Source: Catenovulum sediminis
Lineage (GTDB): Bacteria; Pseudomonadota; Gammaproteobacteria; Enterobacterales; Alteromonadaceae
Length of the DNA: 64,000 nt
Direction of reading: 5' to 3'
NCBI RefSeq assembly: GCF_007289895.1
Contig: NZ_CP041660.1
Span: 3,658,001-3,722,000, forward strand
A program made the position numbers and the translations under genes. The notes beneath the pieces are model-generated. The model ran no database searches, was not told the DNA's origin, and saw only the letters and a program-made list of their open reading frames with translations. Below are positions 57,591 to 64,000 of the stretch, one piece after another (the first letter of the stretch is position 1; every line of letters begins with the position of its first letter).

Positions 57591-58687
57591 CACTTACGAA
57601 CCTCGATGCCAACTGAAGGCGTCCATCCGAAAGTATACTTTGTAACACTCTTAGGTAGTTCCAGTTTGAAATTTGCAGATCCCCGCAAATCGCCAGAATA
57701 TATATTTCCACGAGTACCTAAAGTCAAAGAAGTTGTAGCTTGATACCGTTTAAAATTATATAAATCTATAGCCTTAGGCTGGTCAATTTCAGCCATAAAA
57801 TCTGTTCTCCATGTATCTGGATCAAGTAAATCTGGAGCTCGCAAATGCACTGAAACATTTTCTTTTGTATTTATAAACCTATTTGGAATGACGCTCTGTA
57901 AAGAATCGATATTCTTGGCTGAAAATGCTAAATCAAAGTCCGTACCACCATACATTTTAACTTCCGAGCCAACATTTCCACTTTTGAAACCAACAGCCCA
58001 TCTAACATCAGCTCCGTCAAAAACGCTGAAATCAAGCGTTGAATCACCAAAAACATATTGAGTGGTATCATACAAAACCTCTCCTAGCGTTAAGCCCAAA
58101 TCACCTAATGCAAATCCAATTTGTGCAGGCATGCGAACAAACGCAGCTATTCCAGTTAAAATGCCACCACCGTCTTGAATCGCGGCTTGATCTAATCTTT
58201 GTATCGTTTGCTCACCAAATGTCGACCAGCCGTCTTTAATCACGTCATAATTATTCTTTTGCGAAAAGCCTAATTCAACTTGCTGGATAAAAGACGATGT
58301 CCCTTCTACAGATAGACTTTCCCAAGAAACACGATTAGCAATAACAGTTTCTAAATCTATTGGTGATTGATACGCAATCGACGATGTATCTAACGGTTCG
58401 CTGTAAATACTGTCGAGCATTTGATCTACGGCGCTTCTTTCTCTTGGCATGAAATCAGCTACACCACCGTAGTAGTGTTCAGTCGGCAACATTCTTGTTC
58501 GCGCTAGCTCTCCCTCTTTCCATTCACGGTAAGGTAAAGCATCAAGCTGATCACCAGGCATAATGTCAACGCCAAGTTCATCTCTAATATAGTTAGCGTA
58601 AGCGGTTTCGCTGAGATTGCCTCTGTCATTTAAGCTGGCTGTCGGTGTTGATTTAGCACTCATCCCCTCAACAATGCTATTCCCCAA
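57590..58687 (-). CDS. cassette C: polymorphic-toxin-like C-terminal module
   Basis: After the header GNSIVEGMSAK the 365-residue protein has a charged helical part (RGNLSETAYANYIRDELGVD), a hydrophobic patch (IAAFVRMPAQIGFALGDLGLTLG) and a beta-rich C-terminal half ending VTKYTFGWTPSVGIEVRK. Nothing matches a toxin I know. The start is TTG 58687; an in-frame TGA about ten codons upstream and no ATG suggest that it is not translated where it stands. Confidence 0.65.
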   Translation of the reverse strand: MGNSIVEGMSAKSTPTASLNDRGNLSETAYANYIRDELGVDIMPGDQLDALPYREWKEGELARTRMLPTEHYYGGVADFMPRERSAVDQMLDSIYSEPLDTSSIAYQSPIDLETVIANRVSWESLSVEGTSSFIQQVELGFSQKNNYDVIKDGWSTFGEQTIQRLDQAAIQDGGGILTGIAAFVRMPAQIGFALGDLGLTLGEVLYDTTQYVFGDSTLDFSVFDGADVRWAVGFKSGNVGSEVKMYGGTDFDLAFSAKNIDSLQSVIPNRFINTKENVSVHLRAPDLLDPDTWRTDFMAEIDQPKAIDLYNFKRYQATTSLTLGTRGNIYSGDLRGSANFKLELPKSVTKYTFGWTPSVGIEVRK

Positions 58688-58699
58688 TGCATTGCCAAA
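58659..58699 (-). repeat. cassette header core, copy C
   Basis: The core encodes FGNALGNSIVEGMS and is identical to copies B and D over it. Sequence 5' of ATTTGGC is unrelated to the other copies. Confidence 0.92.
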
Positions 58700-58759
58700 T
58701 GTATTGATTAAATAAGGTCACCTAACTCCAATATTGACTTGAATATGCAACTAAAACTG

Positions 58760-59209
58760 TTATAGCTCCGTCAATTTTTTAATATATAAAATACAGTCAT
58801 ACGATTCTCCACCAATTTTTTTATGAACAGACTTAATTTTAAAATGAAAGTTTTCGTAGCCTTGAAGGTCTGACAACTTATTATAAAAGCAATTTCCCCC
58901 ACCAAGAACCTTGTTTTTCAACCTGTAGTTGCCAATATCTATAAACTCATAATGCCCTCTGACCTCTATGTCTTTAACTTGCCCCTCAATATTTAACAAC
59001 AACTTTTTGTCCTTGTATGTTTCTGCCAATAAATAGATTTGAGAAAGTTCAAAAAACTTTGAAAAAGTAAAAATCGCCCAAAATGCAATGAATAAATACG
59101 GCCACTTCAATTTAGAGCGAAATTTAATTAATACAAAGAATATCAACAGAAGAGCAAGGCTTTTAAGCCAATCAAGCGGCTGAATGCCTTGAAATTCATA
59201 AATAATCAT
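58760..59209 (-). CDS. candidate membrane immunity protein of cassette D
   Basis: The 149-residue protein has two N-terminal membrane helices (SLALLLIFFVLIKF, WPYLFIAFWAIFTFSKFF) and a strand-rich soluble domain (LLNIEGQVKDIEVRGHYEFIDIG, KIGGESYDCILYIKKL). It starts 6 bp after cassette D. The membrane topology suits immunity to a membrane-active or periplasmic toxin; this is inference. The region from here to copy C (58700-58759) has no gene. Confidence 0.6.
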   Translation of the reverse strand: MIIYEFQGIQPLDWLKSLALLLIFFVLIKFRSKLKWPYLFIAFWAIFTFSKFFELSQIYLLAETYKDKKLLLNIEGQVKDIEVRGHYEFIDIGNYRLKNKVLGGGNCFYNKLSDLQGYENFHFKIKSVHKKIGGESYDCILYIKKLTEL

Positions 59210-59215
59210 AAGTGC

Positions 59216-60457
59216 CTACTTGAAAATAAACCGATTCAACATTGCATAAGCTCCTCGACCAAATGCTCCTGTGTCCATATTATTTACATTAAATATGGCC
59301 TGAGCCCGCTCTTGCTCTGCACCACCAGTCAAACCGTATGGAGCCTCTAATACTCTCGACGTCATAGAGTTTGAATTTATTTGTGACAGCTTACCTTGTG
59401 GGTCATACCCGATTTCAGCCCCATAACCTTCAAATTTAAACTCAGCCTGGTAATTGGAATTCAGCGTATATCCACTCTCGTAAAAAACTCCAATTTCAGG
59501 TCTAATAAACTTCGATGATTCAGCAACACTCCCAACGACTTTATTGGCTGCATCGCTAACTGAACCGCCAACAAACCAAGAGCTAGCAACGCCAGTACCC
59601 AATTGGGATGATTTCGTACCAAAGCCTTTTACAACGCCCCCTGATAGACTCATAGCAAGAGTAGCATTGGTACTCCCTCGAAATGTTGGAGCTTCTGAAA
59701 CAGCCCAAGTCAATGCACCGCCATTATCAAAAGTTAGCGAAGAGCCGAAACTGACACCAAAGAAATAAAAGTCAGCATCGAAATTTAGTTCAACTTCAAT
59801 CGCATTGGTTTCTCCATAATCTAGAGCATATCTCATCTGTCTATTAGCATTCCTTTTGGCTGTCTCCGCATCTGCTTGCAAAGTTTTCCAATCATATTCA
59901 GTCGCAAAATCACCACCAATAGCTGAGGTTTGACGCCCTTTCAAATAAGCAGATCCACCTCGGTTTATACCATTTTGATAAGACTGCTCTAGCTGGTTAT
60001 CCATTTCAGCACGGTATTGAGCGTATTGTTTATCATATGCTTGGGAATCAGCATCAATACGCTGACGTTCTGAGATCGTGTGAATTCGATGTTCACTTGC
60101 TTTTTGCTCTCTAACAACCTGCGCTACTTCAAAATCTGCATCAAATTTATCTCTTTGCGATTGGCCTGCTTTGTTGATTTTGTTTGTTGCTTCTTTTTCC
60201 GCGCCTGCTGTTGTATTTTTTGCAATTTCAGCCATTGGCTCATCAATATTACCGAGCTTATCTAAATTGATTAGCTTGTTGGCTTTGTCATTAATGGCTT
60301 TTTGTTCTGCTGGCGTTAAATCAGTTTCGACACTCATCCCCTCAACAATGCTATTCCCCAATGCATTGCCAAAAGCAATCACCCCGCCATGCAGTCCTAC
60401 GCATAGAGGCATTTTCCCTTTTATTTTCAGGTTGTTGTGAGCGGATATCTGGTTCAT
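59216..60457 (-). CDS. cassette D: polymorphic-toxin-like C-terminal module
   Basis: The 413-residue frame begins with ATG 60457, the only cassette with an ATG, and about 30 residues before the header FGNALGNSIVEGMS. The long header follows (INDKANKLINLDKLGNIDEP, AGAEKEATNK), shared with cassette A. Next are a helical region (QYRAEMDNQLEQSYQNGINRGG) and a beta-rich Gly/Ser C-terminal half (FFGVSFGSSLTFDNGGALTW, MLNRFIFK at the end). No signal peptide or known toxin motif is visible. It is the cassette nearest the mobile genes. Confidence 0.65.
   Translation of the reverse strand: MNQISAHNNLKIKGKMPLCVGLHGGVIAFGNALGNSIVEGMSVETDLTPAEQKAINDKANKLINLDKLGNIDEPMAEIAKNTTAGAEKEATNKINKAGQSQRDKFDADFEVAQVVREQKASEHRIHTISERQRIDADSQAYDKQYAQYRAEMDNQLEQSYQNGINRGGSAYLKGRQTSAIGGDFATEYDWKTLQADAETAKRNANRQMRYALDYGETNAIEVELNFDADFYFFGVSFGSSLTFDNGGALTWAVSEAPTFRGSTNATLAMSLSGGVVKGFGTKSSQLGTGVASSWFVGGSVSDAANKVVGSVAESSKFIRPEIGVFYESGYTLNSNYQAEFKFEGYGAEIGYDPQGKLSQINSNSMTSRVLEAPYGLTGGAEQERAQAIFNVNNMDTGAFGRGAYAMLNRFIFK
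60333..60373 (-). repeat. cassette header core, copy D
   Basis: The core encodes FGNALGNSIVEGMS. Homology with copy A extends leftward to about 60131, encoding the long header. Confidence 0.92.
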
Positions 60458-61097
60458 TTGTGCAGTATCTTACTTTTTTGCCCTAGATGCACTTTTTTTT
60501 CTTAGTGGCGGGTAAATGGCTGGGTTGGCCGTTAGGCCAACATAGCCATTTAACCGTCTATTGCCCCTTGGGGTTGGGGTTGGGGGTTATAAAGTGTTGG
60601 CGCTTGCGCCAGCTTTGTAGGCTTTAGGCAATTTATACATAATGTAAATTATAGGGCGCTAGCGGACTGTACCCAACAATGTGGCTCGGCCACTTTATTG
60701 GGTACAGCCTATAATTTTTTACATTATGTTAACCCGAAGGGCTTGATTGCCTAAAGCTGGTTAAGCCCTAAGCTTAGGGGTGAACAGGATTAGCAGAAGT
60801 TTACTTCTGCCCTGTGAACACCGAAGCCATGGATGGCGTAGGGTGCCTGGCGTTGCGTAGCAGGACTGTGAAGCTACAGAAGGCGCATTGGAAGGAGCTT
60901 GCGACTGGAGATGTGGGGTTTGGTAAATAAAAAAACCGCAGTGAACCTTTAAGCGTGGGCGCTGGCCTTGCTGCTTTAGTGCTTAAGTTTGCTAGGGCTT
61001 TTGTTGCAAGGCCTGTGACTGCGCTTTAAGGTGAGCAAGCTGCCTTTTTGTTTCTGGGGCTTGCCGATAATGATGATGTTCGAGTGCCGACTCTATT
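60458..61097. other. gene-free region of large inverted repeats
   Basis: I see no gene here. Base composition is visibly richer in GC than the neighbouring genes. A nested fold spans 60621-60757. Further dyads are CCCTAAGCTTAGGG at 60766-60779 and GCAGAAGT-TT-ACTTCTGC at 60793-60810, the latter enclosed by ACAGG/CCTGT. The region lies between the toxin-cassette array and the toxin-antitoxin/recombinase genes. Confidence 0.7.
60621..60757. repeat. 137-bp nested inverted repeat (cruciform or attC-like fold)
   Basis: Outer arms GCTTTAGGCAAT (60621-60632) and ATTGCCTAAAGC (60746-60757) match perfectly. The next arms, 60638-60655 and 60708-60728, pair over 18 bp with a 3-base bulge. Inner arms CTGTACCCAA (60667-60676) and TTGGGTACAG (60698-60707) match perfectly. 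The apex is GTGGC-TCG-GCCAC (60681-60693). Either a structured RNA or a recombination site would fit. I cannot place integron core motifs with confidence. Confidence 0.85.
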
Positions 61098-61424
61098 TTA
61101 CTCAAACTCTTTTAATATTTGTTTTAAAGCTTCTGCTGTTATATCCGATTGTTCCGCTTTTGAGTATATGGTCACCAGTATGCAACGTATGTCTGTTTTA
61201 AGGTAATAAATTATTCGGTAACCACCACTTTTACCTCGTTTACTGTCGCTATTTTGCGCTCTAACTTTATACAAGGTGTAAGGAACACCTGTTATTTGTG
61301 AACCTGGTGTTTCACCGTTGACAAGCGCTCGTAAAATTGGACTCACATCTGTTTTTATTCGTTTGTATTTACGTGATAAACGTTTTAGCTGGCGTTTAAA
61401 CCCTTCTGTGTATTCTATATTCAT
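61098..61424 (-). CDS. RelE/ParE-family toxin
   Basis: The 108-residue protein has the RelE/ParE fold pattern: YTEGFKRQLKRLSRKYKRI at the N-terminus, YKVRAQNSDSKRGKSGGYRIIYYL in the centre and CILVTIYSKAEQSDIT near the end. Members cleave mRNA on ribosomes or inhibit gyrase; the subtype cannot be told. It starts 6 bp after the putative antitoxin gene, in the common antitoxin-first order. Confidence 0.85.
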   Translation of the reverse strand: MNIEYTEGFKRQLKRLSRKYKRIKTDVSPILRALVNGETPGSQITGVPYTLYKVRAQNSDSKRGKSGGYRIIYYLKTDIRCILVTIYSKAEQSDITAEALKQILKEFE

Positions 61425-61430
61425 TTTAAT

Positions 61431-61655
61431 TTAATCAACGTCAATGCCATCCCACAGGGTTTCTATTGGATGCGTTTTACCAGCCACGACCTCTTTCCAG
61501 CCTTCTTTGAAGCTGGCTTCTGCTGATGGCAAATCAGATGAAACCCCTTCATTAAACGAATGAACAATCCGCAATAGTAACGGACGGTATTCTTCAGGAG
61601 TTTGGTCGATTTCAGCGTGTAATTGCTTAGTGTAATCAATCATGGTTATGGGCAT
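61431..61655 (-). CDS. putative antitoxin partner of the RelE/ParE toxin
   Basis: A 74-residue acidic protein (HAEIDQTPEEYRPLLLRIVHSFNEG, ETLWDGIDVD) directly upstream of the toxin gene. The first ~45 residues look helical. No classical DNA-binding motif (ribbon-helix-helix or AbrB) is evident. The assignment rests mainly on position, size and acidity. An ATG four residues in is an alternative start. Confidence 0.75.
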   Translation of the reverse strand: MPITMIDYTKQLHAEIDQTPEEYRPLLLRIVHSFNEGVSSDLPSAEASFKEGWKEVVAGKTHPIETLWDGIDVD

Positions 61656-61757
61656 ACCTATAGCCTCCGATATTCAAGCCTTTGGTTCAGTGTATGCAAT
61701 TATACAGTGTTAGTGAAGTTATCTGTCACTTTTGACAGCCTATATTGTTTCGCCCGA

Positions 61758-62804
61758 TTAAATTTCATCTTCTTCATCCTCTAACATTTGCTGTAATTCG
61801 GCCATATCCTCTCCTTCGGCTTCTGAGGCTTTTTTCAGTTTGGCGGGATGGCAGCGTGTGTGAACGTCTTTTAAAGCTTTGATGCTCACTTGGGTGTATA
61901 TCTCTGTGGTGCTCAGCTCTGCATGACCTAGCATGGCTTGGATAAAGCGAATGTCTGCGCCATTTTCTAACATTAGCGTGGCCATTGTGTGCCTAAATAA
62001 ATGGCAACTGCCTTGTTTGGGTATACCTGATTTTTCAACATATTGGGCTATGGTGCGTGACAGCCAGTTTTCATTAAACTTTTCACCGAGCCTAGTTAAA
62101 AATAATGTGCCATCGTCACTGGCCAGTGCCAGCTCTGGGCGCACTTCGTTTAGGTAGCAGCTTATCCAGTGTGCGGCTCGCTCGCCAAGCGGTAACATGC
62201 GGTCTTTTTTGCCTTTGCCTTGGCGTACCAGTATGGTTAACCGCTCTAAATCGATATCAAATACGCTTAGGTTAACCACTTCCATTCGGCGTATGCCGGT
62301 TGAATACAGCACTTCCATTACGGCTCTGTCTCGAATACCCAGTGGCTCGGCGCTGTTGGCTTGGCGCATCACTTTTTCAACTTCTTTTTCACTTAATATG
62401 GCTTTGGGTAAACGTTGGCGTATTTTGGGTGGCTCTAGTTCGCTGGCTGGGTTATACAGCAGGTAGTTGCTTTTGGTTAACCATTTAAACCAGCTTTTAA
62501 GTGGGCTTAATTTAGCCCGTTGTGAGTAGATGGACAGTGGTTTGCCGTCTGCTTTGCGGTATAAATATAAATGCCTTTGGTAGCGCTCTAATATGGGTTT
62601 GGTGATTTCTGGCGGTTGGCGCAGGGCTCGGCCATCACACCATTCAATAAAATCTCGTATGTAGCGTTCATTATTCCACAGGGTTTGCTCTGTGTAGTGT
62701 TTGATGCGTAGTGCATCTAAATAATGGTGCATAAAGGCAAGCAGGCCATTGGGGTCGGTTGGGTCGCCAACCTGTTTAATAAAACGTTTTTCTCGTTTAG
62801 GCAC
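61758..62804 (-). CDS. tyrosine recombinase (XerC/D-like integrase)
   Basis: The 348-residue protein has an N-terminal SAM-like core-binding domain (LDALRIKHYTEQTLWNNERYIRDF) and a catalytic domain with the full set of residues: Arg in YSTGIRRMEV, His-x-x-Arg in HLFRHTMAT, His in MLGHAELSTT and the nucleophile Tyr in EIYTQ. The C-terminus is an acidic extension (LQQMLEDEEDEI). It belongs to a mobile element with the upstream helicase/primase-like gene. An integron integrase would carry an extra domain that I do not see. Confidence 0.9.
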   Translation of the reverse strand: MPKREKRFIKQVGDPTDPNGLLAFMHHYLDALRIKHYTEQTLWNNERYIRDFIEWCDGRALRQPPEITKPILERYQRHLYLYRKADGKPLSIYSQRAKLSPLKSWFKWLTKSNYLLYNPASELEPPKIRQRLPKAILSEKEVEKVMRQANSAEPLGIRDRAVMEVLYSTGIRRMEVVNLSVFDIDLERLTILVRQGKGKKDRMLPLGERAAHWISCYLNEVRPELALASDDGTLFLTRLGEKFNENWLSRTIAQYVEKSGIPKQGSCHLFRHTMATLMLENGADIRFIQAMLGHAELSTTEIYTQVSIKALKDVHTRCHPAKLKKASEAEGEDMAELQQMLEDEEDEI

Positions 62805-62867
62805 GGGCAGCTCCTTTTTGTAGGTACGACAGGATTTGTCCGTTTACCCCTATAGGTTCATTTTCTT

Positions 62868-64000
62868 CTATTTTGGGTAAAGTGTGCGCCATTGCCTGCG
62901 GTTGCTGGCTTGATGTGGGGTGACTACCTGCCGACTTAGTACCGACTTGGGGTGACCAGCCCCCGACAGGTGCGAAGGTTCCCCCGACAGCAAAGCCTGC
63001 AACCCCGACTTGCTTGCATCACACTGGTATTGACTGTTGTTTTCAACGTCTAATAAACCCTGTAAAAACCGCCCTTCATGTTCGCCTGTGTAGAGCAGCT
63101 CATAAATAAATGAGTGTCCGCGACTGCCTCTGTGCACAAGCAGGTATTCCATTTCTTCCAATCGTTTGATGTGTACTTTCAGTTGGGTATTGCCCCAGCC
63201 GCTATAGTCTCGAACAGCTTTGCGGGTAAAGCGGTAATCACTTTGTTGTATTTTTTGGGTTTGGCAGGCATCCAAGACCATTTTATGGATAAAATGCAGC
63301 AGTTTGCGGGTTTGCGGTGGCAGCTCGTCTAAGGTGCGCCCGAGTACTTCATGTGCTAGGTGATTAGCCACTTGAATGTCGCTGTGGGTGACTTCTATGT
63401 ATTCTAGTAGTTGGCCTTTGTGCTCAATGCGTTTTATCTCGCGTTGGTATTGGTGTAATAACGCTATGGCTCGGATAAGTGTTAGGTATTTCATATGGTC
63501 GCGGCGCGTACGGGTTTTATCCGATAAAAAGGTTAATTGCTCGGCATAGGGGTTGGCGACCAGTAAAGGGCGTAATAGTCGTTGGGCATTTTGGTGTAGG
63601 TGTATCACGTCTTTTTTGTTGTTTTCAGCAAGCAGGCCTTCTATGGTTTGGCGCTGGCGCTGCATTTTGTGGATGGCTTCGGTTTGTTCGCGGGTTTCAT
63701 TGACGGATAACACTAAGCAGCGGTTCATCAGTTCTTCATCAATATCTATCGCTGTGGTGGTCATCATTAACATCACAGGCCCTTCTACTTTATATTGCTG
63801 CGTTTCTAAATTGCCTGTGACTGGGTTTTTACCTGTTGAAGCGATACTCACCTCACCTTCTGATTGCAGTAGTTTTAATGCATAGGCGGCTTGGTCTGCT
63901 CCTTCCTCTTCTGATATGGCCAGTATTTTATGTTTTAGGTTGGTTTCGCCCATGTAATACAGGCTTTGGCCTGTCATTGAGCTAAATTGGATGCGCTCTT
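62868..64000 (-). CDS. C-terminal part of a mobile-element primase/helicase-like protein
   Basis: The frame is open to the right window edge, so the N-terminus is missing. The visible ~377 residues include a motor-like part (HKILAISEEEGADQA, VEGPVMLMMTTTAIDIDEELMNRCLVLSVNE). A helical region and a winged-helix-like part follow (YRFTRKAVRDYSGWGNTQLKVHIKRLEEMEYL). The pattern resembles CHC2/toprim primase-helicase proteins of integrative elements that precede a tyrosine recombinase, but the primase part is outside the window. The last ~60 residues are low in complexity. Confidence 0.65.
   Translation of the reverse strand, partial: ERIQFSSMTGQSLYYMGETNLKHKILAISEEEGADQAAYALKLLQSEGEVSIASTGKNPVTGNLETQQYKVEGPVMLMMTTTAIDIDEELMNRCLVLSVNETREQTEAIHKMQRQRQTIEGLLAENNKKDVIHLHQNAQRLLRPLLVANPYAEQLTFLSDKTRTRRDHMKYLTLIRAIALLHQYQREIKRIEHKGQLLEYIEVTHSDIQVANHLAHEVLGRTLDELPPQTRKLLHFIHKMVLDACQTQKIQQSDYRFTRKAVRDYSGWGNTQLKVHIKRLEEMEYLLVHRGSRGHSFIYELLYTGEHEGRFLQGLLDVENNSQYQCDASKSGLQALLSGEPSHLSGAGHPKSVLSRQVVTPHQASNRRQWRTLYPK

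Noticed and set aside
60621-60757. Integron attC site
   Set aside because: The fold is similar in size, but I cannot identify the core GTTRRRY/RYYYAAC pair at the ends, and the recombinase lacks an obvious integron-integrase insert.

Overview
The window reads as chromosomal DNA of a low-GC marine gammaproteobacterium of the Alteromonadales (Catenovulum/Alteromonadaceae-like is my best guess from protein families and gene order, not a database result). Most of it is conserved housekeeping sequence. I see no rRNA, tRNA or CRISPR array.

Layout. 1-8.8 kb: DUF3466 protein (cut by the window edge), uup, a small glutaredoxin-like gene and rlmL on the minus strand, a membrane thioredoxin, a DUF2989 lipoprotein followed by a 12-bp tandem repeat, and sohB. 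8.8-9.55 kb: a gene-free AT-rich stretch with a cluster of DnaA boxes. 9.55-12.5 kb: EIIA-like protein, yffB-type reductase, dapE, M15 peptidase and a DUF2897 small membrane protein. 12.5-13.0 kb: a tiny membrane ORF and a MITE-like palindromic element. 13-23.8 kb: DUF3025, rluB, scpB, a GGDEF/EAL protein, modABC, VF530-like protein, GST and a YhiN-type flavoprotein. 24-31 kb: panB-like gene, yciK, a diguanylate cyclase, a divergent NAD+ DNA ligase, fadD and a DnaJ-related gene. 31-43 kb: rpsP-rimM-trmD-rplS, nhaA, ffh, ypjD-corB, csrA, alaS, recX and a FemAB/GNAT-like protein. 43-52 kb: the recC-recB-recD operon. 52-53.4 kb: a TonB-domain lipoprotein and an unknown gene.

Accessory region, 53.4-64 kb. 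Four genes on the minus strand each begin with the same sharply bounded ~41-bp segment encoding FGNALGNSIVEGMS, then diverge completely. Each is followed, overlapping or within about 6 bp, by a small unrelated gene. Three of the four have no ATG in front and an in-frame stop just upstream. This is the architecture of a silent array of polymorphic-toxin C-terminal cassettes with candidate immunity genes. One cassette is fused to a HipA-like kinase fragment and followed by DUF3037. Upstream of the array lie a 640-bp gene-free region of large nested inverted repeats, a RelE/ParE toxin-antitoxin pair, a tyrosine recombinase and the C-terminal part of a primase/helicase-type protein, which suggests a mobile island.

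Data quality. Four genes (rlmL, scpB, the DUF3037 gene and one candidate immunity gene) are frameshifted exactly at runs of 5-7 G or C. A single-base change in each run restores a full-length protein. Homopolymer miscalls are the simplest explanation, at least for the two housekeeping genes.
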